Source: Rubrivivax albus
GTDB taxonomy: Bacteria > Pseudomonadota > Gammaproteobacteria > Burkholderiales > Burkholderiaceae_C
Reading direction: 5' to 3'
Length of the DNA stretch: 64,000 nt
NCBI RefSeq assembly: GCF_004016515.1
Contig: NZ_SACT01000001.1
Coordinates: 434,001 to 498,000, forward strand
The notes beneath the pieces are model-generated. The model had not been told where the DNA came from. It ran no database searches and saw nothing but the letters and a program-made list of their open reading frames with translations. Of the stretch, positions 55,165 to 63,921 are shown piece by piece (the first letter of the stretch is position 1; every line of letters starts with the position of its first letter). A program made the translations under genes and the position numbers.

Positions 55165-56703
55165 ATGCTCTTGCGCCCAGGCCAGCTGACGCTGGACGAA
55201 CTGCAGGCCATCCACGCCGGCGGGCACCGCCTGATGCTGGACCCGCTGGCGCTGCCGGCGGTGCAGGCCAGTGCTGCCGTGGTGCAGCGTGCGGCGGCCG
55301 GCGATGCGGCGGTGTACGGCGTCAACACCGGCTTCGGCAAGCTGGCCAGCACGCGCATCGGCGCCGAGGACCTGGCCACGCTGCAGCGCAACCTCATCCG
55401 CAGCCACAGCGTGGGCGTGGGTGCACCGCTGGACCCACCCGTGGTGCGCCTGATGCTGGCGCTCAAGGCCGCGAGCCTGGGCCGGGGCTTCTCCGGCGTG
55501 CGGCCGGAGGTCATCGACGCGCTGCTGGCGGTGCACAACGCCGGCCTGGTGCCGTGGATTCCGGCGCAGGGCTCGGTGGGCGCCTCGGGCGACCTGGCGC
55601 CGCTGTCGCACATGACGCTGGCGCTGATGGGCGAGGGCGAGTTCAACGTCGACGGCGCGCGGGTGCCGGCGGGGCCGCTGTTGCGGGAACATGGCATCGC
55701 GCCCCTCGAACTGGCGGCCAAGGAAGGCCTGGCGCTGATCAACGGCACGCAGACCAGCACGGCGCTGGCGCTGCACGCGCTGCTGAGCTTCGAACCGGTG
55801 CTGGAGAGTGCGCTCGTGATCGGCGCGCTGACGGTGGACGCCGCGCGCGGCAGCGATGGGCCCTTCGACCCGCGCATCCACGCGCTGCGCGGGCAGCCGG
55901 GGCAGATCGACGTGGCGCAGCACTACCGGCACCTGCTGGCGGGCAGCGCGATCCGCGCGTCGCATTCGGAGAACGACGACCGTGTGCAGGACCCGTACTG
56001 CCTGCGCTGCCAGCCGCAGGTGGTGGGCGCTGCGCTGGACCAGCTGCGCCACGCGGCGCTGGTGCTGGTGCGGGAGGCCAATGCGGTCACCGACAACCCG
56101 CTGGTGTTTCCCGAGGACGGGGCCATGCTTTCGGGTGGCAACTTCCACGCCGAACCGGTGGCCCTCGCGGCCGACGCCATGGCCTGCGCCATCGCCGAGG
56201 TGGGCGCGATCTCCGAGCGCCGCATCGCGATGCTCATCGACGCCGGCGTTTCGCGCCTGCCGCCCTTCCTCACGGCCGACGCGGGCCTGAACAGCGGCTT
56301 CATGATCGCCCACGTCACCGCCGCGGCGCTGGCCAGCGAGAACAAGAGCCTGGCCCACCCGGCCAGCGTGGACAGCCTGCCCACCAGCGCCAACCAGGAG
56401 GACCACGTCAGCATGGCCACCTTTGCCGCGCGCCGGTTGCAGCCGATGATCGCCAACGTGGCGCACATCCTGGGCATCGAATGGCTGGCCGCGGCGCAGG
56501 GCGTCGGCTTCCTGCGCCCGCTGACCAGCAGCGAGCCACTGGAGCAGGCTATCGCGCTGCTGCGCCGGCGCTGCCCGTCGGTGGACGTGGACCGCCACCT
56601 GGCGCCCGACCTCGAGGCCGCCGCGGCCATGGTTCGCGACGGCGTGCTGTCGCCACTGCTGCGTGGCCTGCCCGACGTGCCGGCGCTGTGGGTGCCGGCC
56701 TGA
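55165..56703 (+). CDS. hutH: Histidine ammonia-lyase
   Basis: This 512-residue enzyme deaminates histidine to urocanate, the first committed step. The self-forming MIO cofactor triad Ala140-Ser141-Gly142 sits in [27 protein letters not shown] near residue 50 and [14 protein letters not shown] with the later [12 protein letters not shown] complete the active site. It is placed directly after hutU (1 nt) and before an ABC transporter that begins 65 nt on. Confidence 0.97.
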   Translation: MLLRPGQLTLDELQAIHAGGHRLMLDPLALPAVQASAAVVQRAAAGDAAVYGVNTGFGKLASTRIGAEDLATLQRNLIRSHSVGVGAPLDPPVVRLMLALKAASLGRGFSGVRPEVIDALLAVHNAGLVPWIPAQGSVGASGDLAPLSHMTLALMGEGEFNVDGARVPAGPLLREHGIAPLELAAKEGLALINGTQTSTALALHALLSFEPVLESALVIGALTVDAARGSDGPFDPRIHALRGQPGQIDVAQHYRHLLAGSAIRASHSENDDRVQDPYCLRCQPQVVGAALDQLRHAALVLVREANAVTDNPLVFPEDGAMLSGGNFHAEPVALAADAMACAIAEVGAISERRIAMLIDAGVSRLPPFLTADAGLNSGFMIAHVTAAALASENKSLAHPASVDSLPTSANQEDHVSMATFAARRLQPMIANVAHILGIEWLAAAQGVGFLRPLTSSEPLEQAIALLRRRCPSVDVDRHLAPDLEAAAAMVRDGVLSPLLRGLPDVPALWVPA

Positions 56704-56768
56704 ATCTTGCGATGTCCTCGTCCCTGTCGTTCCCCAACCCTGACGCTCACCCCCTGGAGGTCTTGCCC

Positions 56769-57713
56769 ATGTTGAAGAAAGCCCTGACCGTGATCGCGCT
56801 CACCGCCGTGGCGGTGGCCGCCCAGGCCCAGACGGCCGTGTCCGTCGGCATGTCCGGCTGGACCGGCTTCGCGCCGCTGACGCTGGCCAAGGAGGCCGGC
56901 CTGTTCAAGAAGCACGGCCTGGACGTGACGATCAAGAAGATCCCGCAGAAGGACCGCCACCTGGCCCTGGCCAGCGGTGACATCCAGTGCGCCGCCACCA
57001 CCGTGGAGACCTGGATCGTCTGGACGGCCAACGGCATCCCCACCACGCAGATCTTCCAGCTCGACAAGAGCTACGGCGCCGACGGCATGGTGGTCAAGCC
57101 CGGCATCACGAAGATCGCCGACCTCAAGGGCAAGACCGTGGCCGCCAGCGCACCGGGCACGGCGCCTTACTTCACGCTGGCCTGGATGCTGAAGAAGAAC
57201 GGCCTGTCGGTGAAGGACGTGAAGGTGGTGAACCTGGAGCCGCAGGCCGCCGCCAACGCGATGATCGCCGGCACCGCCGGCCTGGATGCGGCGATGACCT
57301 ACGAGCCCTACCTGTCGGCCGTGCGCGCCAAGCCCGAGGCCGGCACCATCATCGCCACCACGCTGGACTACCCGATGATCATGGACACCTTCGGCTGCAC
57401 GCCGAAGTTCCTGGCCGAGAACCCGAAGGCCGCCAAGGCGCTGGCGGACGGCTACTTCGACGCCGTGGCGATGATCCAGGCCGAACCGCAGAAGGCCTTC
57501 GGCATCATGGGCGCCGACGTCAAGCAGACGGCCGAGAAGTTCGAGGGCAGCCAGAAGTACCTGCGCTGGCAGGACCGTGCCGCCAACCAGACCTTCTTCG
57601 CCGGCGAGCACGCCGCGTTCAGCAAGGAGGCGGCCGAGCTGCTGCTGGAGGCGGGCATCATCCGGCAGATCCCGGACCTGTCCAAGCTGGCCGACACGCA
57701 GTTCATCCGCTGA
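56769..57713 (+). CDS. ABC transporter periplasmic binding protein (NMT1/THI5-like) of hut locus
   Basis: The protein is 314 residues from the ATG at 56769, with GGAGG 8 nt upstream. The signal peptide is about 21 residues, ending VAAQAQ. The mature start VSVGMSGWTGFAPLTLAKEA is typical of NMT1/SsuA-like receptors for nitrogen- or sulfur-containing small molecules. It is encoded right after hutH and followed by a permease and, one gene later, an ATPase. A ligand such as histidine, urocanate or a related imidazole is inferred from position only. Confidence 0.9.
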   Translation: MLKKALTVIALTAVAVAAQAQTAVSVGMSGWTGFAPLTLAKEAGLFKKHGLDVTIKKIPQKDRHLALASGDIQCAATTVETWIVWTANGIPTTQIFQLDKSYGADGMVVKPGITKIADLKGKTVAASAPGTAPYFTLAWMLKKNGLSVKDVKVVNLEPQAAANAMIAGTAGLDAAMTYEPYLSAVRAKPEAGTIIATTLDYPMIMDTFGCTPKFLAENPKAAKALADGYFDAVAMIQAEPQKAFGIMGADVKQTAEKFEGSQKYLRWQDRAANQTFFAGEHAAFSKEAAELLLEAGIIRQIPDLSKLADTQFIR

Positions 57714-57726
57714 ACCCGCGCCCGGC

Positions 57727-58506
57727 ATGAAACCGCTGCAGCCCGTCGCCCCGGGCACGCGCATCGCGCTCGGGGTGAGCTTCTTCGTGCTGTTCGTGAC
57801 TGTCTGGGCGGCGGCCACGTTCGGCGGTTTCGTCGAGCCGCTGTTCCTGGCCGACCCGGTCAAGATGCTGCGCTCGGGCTGGACGCTGCTTACCGAGATG
57901 GGCTTTGCCCACGACATCGGCATGACGGTGTGGCGTGTGGTCGGCGGCTTCGTCATTGCAGCACTGATCGCGCTGCCGCTGGGGGTGGCCATGGGCGCCT
58001 ACAAGCCCATCGAGGCCTTTTTCGAGCCCTTCGTGAGCTTTGCGCGCTACCTGCCGGCCAGCGCCTTCATCCCGCTGCTGATCCTGTGGGCCGGCATCGG
58101 CGAGGCGCAGAAGCTGGCGGTGATCTTCATCGGCAGCTTTTTCCAGCTGGTGCTGATGATTGCGGTGACGGTTGGCAACACGCGGCGCGACCTGGTGGAG
58201 GCGGCCTACACGCTGGGCGTGAAGGACACCGGCCTGATCCGCCGCGTGCTGATCCCCGGCGCGGCGCCGGAGATCGCCGAGACGCTGCGCATGGTGCTCG
58301 GCTGGGCCTGGACCTACGTGATCGTGGCCGAGCTGATCGGCGCCAGTTCCGGCATCGGCCACATGATCACCGACAGCCAGGCGCTGCTGGCCACCGACCA
58401 GATCATCTTCGGCATCATCGTCATCGGGCTCATCGGCCTGGTCAGCGACTTCGCGTTCAAGTGGGCCAACCGCCGGCTGTTTCCGTGGGCGCAGCTCGGG
58501 CGCTGA
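57727..58506 (+). CDS. ABC transporter permease of hut locus
   Basis: This 259-residue inner-membrane protein has six hydrophobic segments and the cytoplasmic EAA-like loop EAAYTLGVKDTGLIRRVLIPG that contacts the ATPase. ARYLPASAFIPLLILWAGIG is typical of SsuC/TauC-type permeases. It is 13 nt after the binding protein gene. Its stop overlaps the following serine hydrolase start (TGATG). Confidence 0.93.
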   Translation: MKPLQPVAPGTRIALGVSFFVLFVTVWAAATFGGFVEPLFLADPVKMLRSGWTLLTEMGFAHDIGMTVWRVVGGFVIAALIALPLGVAMGAYKPIEAFFEPFVSFARYLPASAFIPLLILWAGIGEAQKLAVIFIGSFFQLVLMIAVTVGNTRRDLVEAAYTLGVKDTGLIRRVLIPGAAPEIAETLRMVLGWAWTYVIVAELIGASSGIGHMITDSQALLATDQIIFGIIVIGLIGLVSDFAFKWANRRLFPWAQLGR

Positions 58507-59927
58507 TGCTGGCGTCGGCGCTGGTGGCGGGCTGTGCCGGCCCGGCGGGTGGCGGCAGACCGGACGACGCGGGGCTGGCGCCGCAGGCGGACGCCTTGCT
58601 GTCGGAGGCCCTGGCGGTGCAGCCGTTCTCGGGTGCCTTGGTGATGATGCGCGACGGGCGTGTCGTGCATGCGCAGGGCTGGGGGCTGGCCGACCGCGGC
58701 AGCGGCGTGCCGTTCACGCCCGAGACCCCCAGCGACGGCGGTTCGCTGGCCAAGACCTTCACCGCGGCCAGCGTCTGGTGGCTGGTGCACGAAGGGCGGC
58801 TGGCGCTGGCGTCACCGGTGCGCCACCTGGTGCCCGAGTACCCGCACGACTGTGTCACCGTGGCGCACCTGCTGGCCCACAGCGCCGGGCTGGCGCCGGA
58901 CTACGCCGGCTTCGACCGGCACTTCCACCCCGGTCAGGCGCGCTCCACGGCGGCCCTGCTGCAGTTGGCCGGGCGCGATGCGCCGGAACCCGCCTTTGCG
59001 CCCGGCACCGGCTTCGCGTACTCCGACCTCGGTTACGACGCCCTGGCTCTGGCCGTGGAGCGCGCCAGCGGCCAGCCCTATGCCGACTTCGTGCGTGAGC
59101 GCTTCTTCCGGCCACACGGGCTGGTGCACAGCTTTGTGCGGCCGGTGCGGCTGGCCGACTGGCCCGTGCCGCGCACGCGGGGCTACCGCTGGCGCGATGG
59201 CCGCTGGGAGGACCACGACGCCTACGACGACGAGGCCTTCGTCGGCGGCTCGAACCTCGTCTTTTCCGCCGGCGACCTGGCACGCTGGGGCCAGGCCTGG
59301 GCGCTCGGCGGGGCCCTGCCGGCTGCGGCCGAAACGCCGGCTCGCCAGCGCCCGCGGATCGCCGGCCGGGTGTCGGCGCTCGACGGCCTGCACTGGTGGT
59401 GCGATGACGGCGGCACGCGCTGCCACTTCATCGGTGCGCTCAACGGCTTTCACGCCCTGGTGTTCTGGGACCGCGCCCGGCGCGAATCGGTGGGGCTGGT
59501 GACCAACACCGAACTGCCGCCCTGGACGCTGTTCACGCTGGAGCGCGGCCTGGTGGACAGGCTGGCCGGCCGCGAACCTCCGGCGACGGAACGATGGGCA
59601 GCCCTGCTGGCGACCCGGCACGACGCCGCGGACGTTGCTGCCGCCGTGCGGTCGACGGGATGCTTCAGGCTGCCGGATGGCCGGCAGGTCACCCTGATCC
59701 GCGACGGCGCTGCACTGCAGCTGCAGATCGACGACCAACCGCCCGAAGGCCTGGAGCATGTGGCAGGCCGGGTCTACCGCCGGCCAGCCGACGAAAGCTG
59801 GGTTGCCATGGAGGCCGGGTCCACCGGTCTGGGCCGACTGCACCTGCGCAGCCTGTACGACGACCTGACCGCCACCGCCGCAGCACCCTGCGCAACAGGC
59901 ACCCCCACCGGGAGACCTCCTGCATGA
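58506..59927 (+). CDS. Beta-lactamase-fold serine hydrolase lipoprotein, inserted in the ABC operon
   Basis: The protein is 473 residues from the ATG at 58506 (TGATG overlap). A GTG at 58485 would add seven residues including an Arg and give a more normal lipoprotein signal before the lipobox LVAGC. The catalytic SxxK is in GGSLAKTFTAASVWW and the Tyr motif is FAYSDLGYDALALAVE. LAHSAGLAPDY and ELPPWTLFTLERGLVD follow. It resembles class C beta-lactamase/D-aminopeptidase/esterase proteins. Its stop overlaps the ABC ATPase start (ATGA), so it is translated as part of the transporter operon and may process a peptide or ester before import. Confidence 0.88.
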   Translation: MLASALVAGCAGPAGGGRPDDAGLAPQADALLSEALAVQPFSGALVMMRDGRVVHAQGWGLADRGSGVPFTPETPSDGGSLAKTFTAASVWWLVHEGRLALASPVRHLVPEYPHDCVTVAHLLAHSAGLAPDYAGFDRHFHPGQARSTAALLQLAGRDAPEPAFAPGTGFAYSDLGYDALALAVERASGQPYADFVRERFFRPHGLVHSFVRPVRLADWPVPRTRGYRWRDGRWEDHDAYDDEAFVGGSNLVFSAGDLARWGQAWALGGALPAAAETPARQRPRIAGRVSALDGLHWWCDDGGTRCHFIGALNGFHALVFWDRARRESVGLVTNTELPPWTLFTLERGLVDRLAGREPPATERWAALLATRHDAADVAAAVRSTGCFRLPDGRQVTLIRDGAALQLQIDDQPPEGLEHVAGRVYRRPADESWVAMEAGSTGLGRLHLRSLYDDLTATAAAPCATGTPTGRPPA

Positions 59928-60790
59928 CCCTGCTGTCCATCCACGGCGTGGAGCGCCGCTTCGCCTCGTCCACCGGTTCCACCCTTGCGCTGCAGGCCAC
60001 CGACCTGGCCGTGGACGAGAACGAGTTCATCACCATCCTCGGCCCCAGCGGATGCGGCAAGAGCACGCTGTTGCGCATCGTCGCCGGCCTGGATCAACCG
60101 ACCGCCGGTTCGGTGACGCTGGAAGGCCGCCGCATCGACGGCCCCGGCGCCGACCGCGGCATGGTGTTCCAGAGCTACACGCTGTTTCCCTGGCTCACGG
60201 TGCTGGACAACGTGTGCTTCGGTCTGCGCGAACGTGGCCTGCCGCGCAGCGAGCAGGTGGCCACCGCGCGCACCTACATTGCCCAGGTGGGGCTCAAGGG
60301 CTTCGAACACCACTACCCCAAGCAGCTCTCCGGCGGCATGCAGCAGCGCACGGCGCTGGCGCGCGCGCTGGCCAATCGGCCCCGCATGCTGCTGATGGAC
60401 GAGCCCTTCGGCGCGCTGGACCACCAGACGCGCGAACTGATGCAGGAGTTGCTGCTGGGCATCTGGGAGGCGGCGGACGGCGCCGGGCCGTTCCCAAGCC
60501 GTCCGCAGCCCCCTCGGGGGGTGGCGACCGCAGGGAGCCTGGGGGCCGATCGACCCACGGTGCTGTTCGTCACCCACGACATCGACGAGGCGGTGTTCAT
60601 GGGCAGCCGCGTGGTGGTGATGAGCGCGCGCCCGGGCCGCATCAAGCTCGACCGCCCGGTGCCGCTGCCGCACCCGCGGCACTACGCGATGAAGACCACG
60701 CCGGACTTCGCCGCGTTGAAGGCCGAGTTGACCGAGGCGGTGCGTGCCGAGGTCATTGCCGCCCAGGCGGCAGCAGCTGCCGCCGCCTGA
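59924..60790 (+). CDS. ABC transporter ATP-binding protein of hut locus with an in-frame insertion
   Basis: This 288-residue ATPase has Walker A GPSGCGKST, Q-loop MVFQSYTLFPW, signature LSGGMQQRTALARAL, Walker B MLLMDEPFGALD and H-loop LFVTHDIDEAVF. It is typical of SsuB/TauB-type importers. Between LLLGIWEA and RPTVLFVTHD lie about 25 extra residues rich in Pro, Gly and Arg, which in usual homologues would be three or four residues. The extra DNA is a REP-like palindrome (60508-60546). The reading frame is kept and all motifs remain, so the ATPase may still work. Confidence 0.92.
   Translation: MTLLSIHGVERRFASSTGSTLALQATDLAVDENEFITILGPSGCGKSTLLRIVAGLDQPTAGSVTLEGRRIDGPGADRGMVFQSYTLFPWLTVLDNVCFGLRERGLPRSEQVATARTYIAQVGLKGFEHHYPKQLSGGMQQRTALARALANRPRMLLMDEPFGALDHQTRELMQELLLGIWEAADGAGPFPSRPQPPRGVATAGSLGADRPTVLFVTHDIDEAVFMGSRVVVMSARPGRIKLDRPVPLPHPRHYAMKTTPDFAALKAELTEAVRAEVIAAQAAAAAAA
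60508..60546. repeat. REP-like GC palindrome inside the ABC ATPase gene
   Basis: GCCCCC at 60508-60513 and GGGGGC at 60541-60546 bracket CTCGGGGGG and a short spacer ending GCAGGGAGCCT. I recall intergenic elements of the form GCCCCCTCGGGGGGC...GGGGGC as common in Acidovorax, Variovorax and relatives. Finding one inside a coding sequence, with the frame intact, is unusual. No second full copy is seen in this window. Confidence 0.55.
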
Positions 60791-60963
60791 ACCGCACCGA
60801 TCCACGCCACCGCGCGCCGCGCAGTCGCGTCCGGCTGACCCCAGCCTGACGCCGGACGCCTTACCGGGTAGGGGATATCACTCCATCAGCATTCACTGAT
60901 TCAGCAGCAGAATCGGACGGCGCCTAGACTGAACACATCCGCATCCCGCTTGAAGGAGACACG

Positions 60964-61305
60964 ATGCCCCTGAACCGCACTGCCTTCCGCACCGCCGCCC
61001 TGGCCGGCGCCGTGCTGGCCGGCCTGCAGGCCGCACCGGCCTGGGCCAACCCGCAGGCCGAGGCCGACCGGCTGCGCACCCGCTCGCTCGCGGCCACCTG
61101 CGCGCAGTGCCATGGCACCGACGGCCACGCGGTCGCCGGGCAGGCCATGGTCAAGCTGGCCGGGCTGCCGGAGAAGTACATCCTGGAGCAGCTGACCGCC
61201 TTCCGCATCGGCCAGCGGCCTGCGACCATCATGCACCAGATCACCAAGGGCTACTCGCAGGAGCAGCTCGAGACGCTGGCGAAGTACTTCGCCGCGCAGA
61301 AGTGA
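60964..61305 (+). CDS. fccA: Monohaem cytochrome c, sulfide dehydrogenase cytochrome subunit
   Basis: This 113-residue protein has a signal peptide of about 28 residues ending PAWA, one haem site CAQCH (Cys46, Cys49, His50) and a probable axial Met in TIMHQITKGYS. AAGGAG precedes the ATG by 7 nt. It resembles class I/c4-half cytochromes and is followed 11 nt later by the flavoprotein subunit, so it is the electron acceptor of flavocytochrome c sulfide dehydrogenase. The A. vinosum subunit is dihaem; this one is monohaem. A TAGACT hexamer at 60925 could be the -10. Confidence 0.85.
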   Translation: MPLNRTAFRTAALAGAVLAGLQAAPAWANPQAEADRLRTRSLAATCAQCHGTDGHAVAGQAMVKLAGLPEKYILEQLTAFRIGQRPATIMHQITKGYSQEQLETLAKYFAAQK

Positions 61306-61316
61306 GGAGAACGACG

Positions 61317-62606
61317 ATGGACAAGCACACGATGCAACGTCGCCGGCTGCTGGCCGGCATGGTGGCCGGCGGCGCGCTGGGCCTGGCCGGCTGCGGCACG
61401 ATGGGGTCGTCGGCCTCGAAGGCGAAGGTCGTCGTCGTCGGTGGCGGCTGGGGCGGCTCGACGGTGTCGAAGTACATCCGCGTCTTCTCCGACGGCGAGA
61501 TCGACGTCACGATGGTCGAGCCCAACCGCGCCTTCGTCTCCTGCCCGATCTCCAACCTCGTGATCGCCGGCATGAAGAACATGTCCGACATCACCACGCC
61601 GTACAGCGGCCTGTCGGGCACGCACGGCGTCAAGGTCGTGCACGACATGGTCACGGCGGTGGACCCCGAGAAGAAGACCGTGAAGCTGGCTGGTGGCAGC
61701 GAACTGCGCTACGACAAGCTGGTGGTCGCCCCGGGCATCGACTTCATGTGGGAGCGCATCGAGGGACTGAAGGCGGCGCACGACAGCGGCCAGATCCTGC
61801 ACGCCTGGAAGGCCGGCCCGGAAACCGAGGGCCTGCGCCGGCAGATCGAGGCCATGCCCGACGGCGGCACGGTGGCCATCGCCATCCCGGAGGCGCCATA
61901 CCGCTGCCCGCCCGGCCCCTACGAGCGCGCCAGCGTCATCGCCGCATACCTGAAGAAGGCCAAGCCGCGCTCGAAGCTGCTGATCCTGGACGCCAACCCG
62001 GACGTCACGTCCAAGGGCAAGCTGTTCAAGGCCGCGTGGAAAGACTTCTACGGCCCGATGCTCGAGTACCGCCCGCAGCACAAGGTGGTGGCCGTGGACG
62101 CGCGCAACCGGACGCTGAAGTTCGAGGTCAACGAGGACGTCAAGGCCGACGTGCTCAACGTGCTGCCGGTGATGCGTGCCGGTGCGCTGGTGACGCAGAT
62201 GGGCATCACCAACGCCAACGGCCGCTGGTGCCACGTGAACTTCCTGAACTTCGAGTCCACTGCGGCCAAGGACGTCCACGTGCTGGGCGACTCGGTGCAG
62301 TCGGCCCAGGGCATGCCGAAGTCGGGCCACATGGCCAACTCGCATGCCAAGGCCGCGGCCGCGGCCATCGTGGCGGAGCTCAAGGGCCTGCCGGTCAACC
62401 CGCACCCGATGCTCACCAACGTGTGCATGAGCTTCGTCGACGACACCCACGTGATCCACGTGGCCAGCGTGCACGAGTACGAGACGACGAAGAAGAGCTT
62501 CTTCACCGTGGGCGGCTCGGGCGGCGTGTCCGACGCGCGCAGCGACCTGGAGGGCCGCTACGCCGAGGCCTGGGCGAAGAACATCTGGGCCGACATGCTC
62601 AGCTGA
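61317..62606 (+). CDS. fccB: Flavocytochrome c sulfide dehydrogenase flavoprotein subunit
   Basis: This 429-residue protein oxidises sulfide at the periplasmic side and passes electrons to the cytochrome. The signal has an RRRLL twin-arginine-like start and ends GLAGC. The FAD fold is VVVVGGGWGGSTV. Cys76 in FVSCPISN matches the cysteine that binds FAD covalently in the A. vinosum enzyme; Cys197 in YRCPPGPYERAS and Cys370 in TNVCMSF match its redox disulfide pair. GAGGAGA lies 6 nt before the ATG. All key residues are present, so sulfide oxidation is likely. Confidence 0.93.
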   Translation: MDKHTMQRRRLLAGMVAGGALGLAGCGTMGSSASKAKVVVVGGGWGGSTVSKYIRVFSDGEIDVTMVEPNRAFVSCPISNLVIAGMKNMSDITTPYSGLSGTHGVKVVHDMVTAVDPEKKTVKLAGGSELRYDKLVVAPGIDFMWERIEGLKAAHDSGQILHAWKAGPETEGLRRQIEAMPDGGTVAIAIPEAPYRCPPGPYERASVIAAYLKKAKPRSKLLILDANPDVTSKGKLFKAAWKDFYGPMLEYRPQHKVVAVDARNRTLKFEVNEDVKADVLNVLPVMRAGALVTQMGITNANGRWCHVNFLNFESTAAKDVHVLGDSVQSAQGMPKSGHMANSHAKAAAAAIVAELKGLPVNPHPMLTNVCMSFVDDTHVIHVASVHEYETTKKSFFTVGGSGGVSDARSDLEGRYAEAWAKNIWADMLS

Positions 62607-62626
62607 TCCGGCGCTCGGCCAACGTG

Positions 62627-62654
62627 CAGCGGGGCGGCCGATGCCGCCCCGCTG
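62627..62654. terminator. Strong hairpin terminator between fccB and the convergent PEP-CTERM gene
   Basis: A perfect 12-bp stem (CAGCGGGGCGGC at 62627-62638 with its complement at 62643-62654) closes a 4-nt CGAT loop and is followed by TCGTTTC on the plus strand. It lies 21 nt after the fccB stop and before the end of the gene on the other strand, so it may serve both. Confidence 0.75.
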
Positions 62655-62672
62655 TCGTTTCGGGTCAGGCGG

Positions 62673-63560
62673 TCATGCCCGTCGGCGGCGAGCCCACGGG
62701 CCGACGGCGCACAGGCCGGCGAGCATCAGCGCCCATGCCCCCGGCTCGGGCACCGGCGTGGCGTAGCTGAAGCCGCTGGCGGTGGTGACGTCCGCGCCGG
62801 CTGTGAGTACATCCACCCTGTAGACCGCGCTGCCGTTCGTGTAGGCGCTGCCCCAGTCGCGTGCCTGGGGGGAACTGCGGTGATTGACGTTCAGCGACAG
62901 GTCGCCCACCAGGTGCACGGTCTGCCCCACCGTGGTGGCGAAAACCGTGCTCTGGCTGAACACACCGTCGAGCCGGGTGTTGGCCTGCCCCTCGCCAGTG
63001 CGCAGCTCCAGGCCGGTGAGCCAGGGTGCATCCCAGCCGCTCAGGTGGAAGGCGGCCGCCGCGCGGCCCGTGGCCGAGGCGCTGCCCGTCGCGCCGTCGG
63101 GGTCGATGGCGAGCATCGACACGTCCAGCAGCACCGTCAGCTGCAACTGCACCGGCGTGCCGGCGGCCAGCGTGGTCGAGCCGATGGTGAAGAGGTCGCT
63201 CCAGGCGTCGCGCTGCGTGGCCGCGCCACCGGCGCCGGTGTAGCTCCCGGGCATCTGGCTGCCGGCCGACAGCTGGCCGCCGAGGCTGCCGAACTGCGCG
63301 GCCGTGGCCTGTACCGTGGCCCAGGACTGGCCCCAGCTGTTGACCTGGTAGAAGTCACCGGCACCGCCGGCGTTCTGGATGTTCAGGGTCACGTCACCGC
63401 AGCAGGTGCTGGTCAGCGTCTCGACGCTGCGTGTCTGCACCGTCTCCGGTGGGGCGGCCCCGGCCGGGCAGGCCGCGGCCAGACAGGCCAGCGCGGTCAG
63501 GGCCAGGCGCAGCGGCGCGGGGGCTCGGGAAGCAGGACGGGTCCAGGTGGCAGCAGGCAT
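62673..63560 (-). CDS. PEP-CTERM sorting domain protein
   Basis: The protein is 295 residues from the ATG at 63560, with AAGGAG 7 nt upstream. The signal peptide is about 35 residues, ending AGA. The mature body is Ser/Thr/Gly-rich and beta-like, with an early CC pair (STCCGDVTL). The C-terminus is a textbook exosortase signal: VPEPGAWALMLAGLCAVG then WARRRRA. Such proteins are cut and anchored by EpsH-type exosortase, whose gene usually sits in the EPS locus of which epsL at 1-1120 is a part. Function is unknown. Confidence 0.93.
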   Translation of the reverse strand: MPAATWTRPASRAPAPLRLALTALACLAAACPAGAAPPETVQTRSVETLTSTCCGDVTLNIQNAGGAGDFYQVNSWGQSWATVQATAAQFGSLGGQLSAGSQMPGSYTGAGGAATQRDAWSDLFTIGSTTLAAGTPVQLQLTVLLDVSMLAIDPDGATGSASATGRAAAAFHLSGWDAPWLTGLELRTGEGQANTRLDGVFSQSTVFATTVGQTVHLVGDLSLNVNHRSSPQARDWGSAYTNGSAVYRVDVLTAGADVTTASGFSYATPVPEPGAWALMLAGLCAVGPWARRRRA

Positions 63561-63576
63561 GGGGTCTCCTTGGGTT

Positions 63577-63801
63577 TCAGAACGCGGGGGCACCTTCGTC
63601 GGTGCCGGGGGTCGACTGGGGGACGGGCCGTCGTGCCCCGGGCGGCAGAGACGGGCGGGTGTCGGCCAGCAGGTGTTCCATCAGCGCCTGCGCGCTGTCG
63701 AACCCCACGGCGGACTCCTGGTCGACGGCACGCAGGTGTGCCCTGAAGCCGCCCGCCGCGGGCCGCCAGACCTTCAGCAGGTAGGTCGTCGAACGCTCCA
63801 T
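63577..63801 (-). CDS. Small conserved hypothetical upstream of PEP-CTERM gene
   Basis: This 74-residue protein begins STTYLLKVWRPAAGGFRAHL and RAVDQESAVGFDSAQALME, a pattern I recall from short Burkholderiales proteins that precede or accompany exported genes. The rest is Pro-rich. GGGAAG lies about 8 nt before the ATG. It ends 16 nt before the PEP-CTERM start on the same strand, so the two are probably one operon. No function is known. Confidence 0.7.
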   Translation of the reverse strand: MERSTTYLLKVWRPAAGGFRAHLRAVDQESAVGFDSAQALMEHLLADTRPSLPPGARRPVPQSTPGTDEGAPAF

Positions 63802-63921
63802 GACTGTCTTCCCGGACGGTTGGCGGCGAGCCGGCGGCCCCCATGCACCGCACTGTGCCGGGGGGGCGCTTCACCAGCGTTTCACCGACACGTGGCCCAG
63901 TGTCGCCGGCGGCGCAAGCGG

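Noticed and set aside
60885-60900. ATCAG...CTGAT inverted repeat upstream of fccA
   Set aside because: Arms of 5 bp are too short to call an operator, although the stretch is AT-richer than its surroundings.
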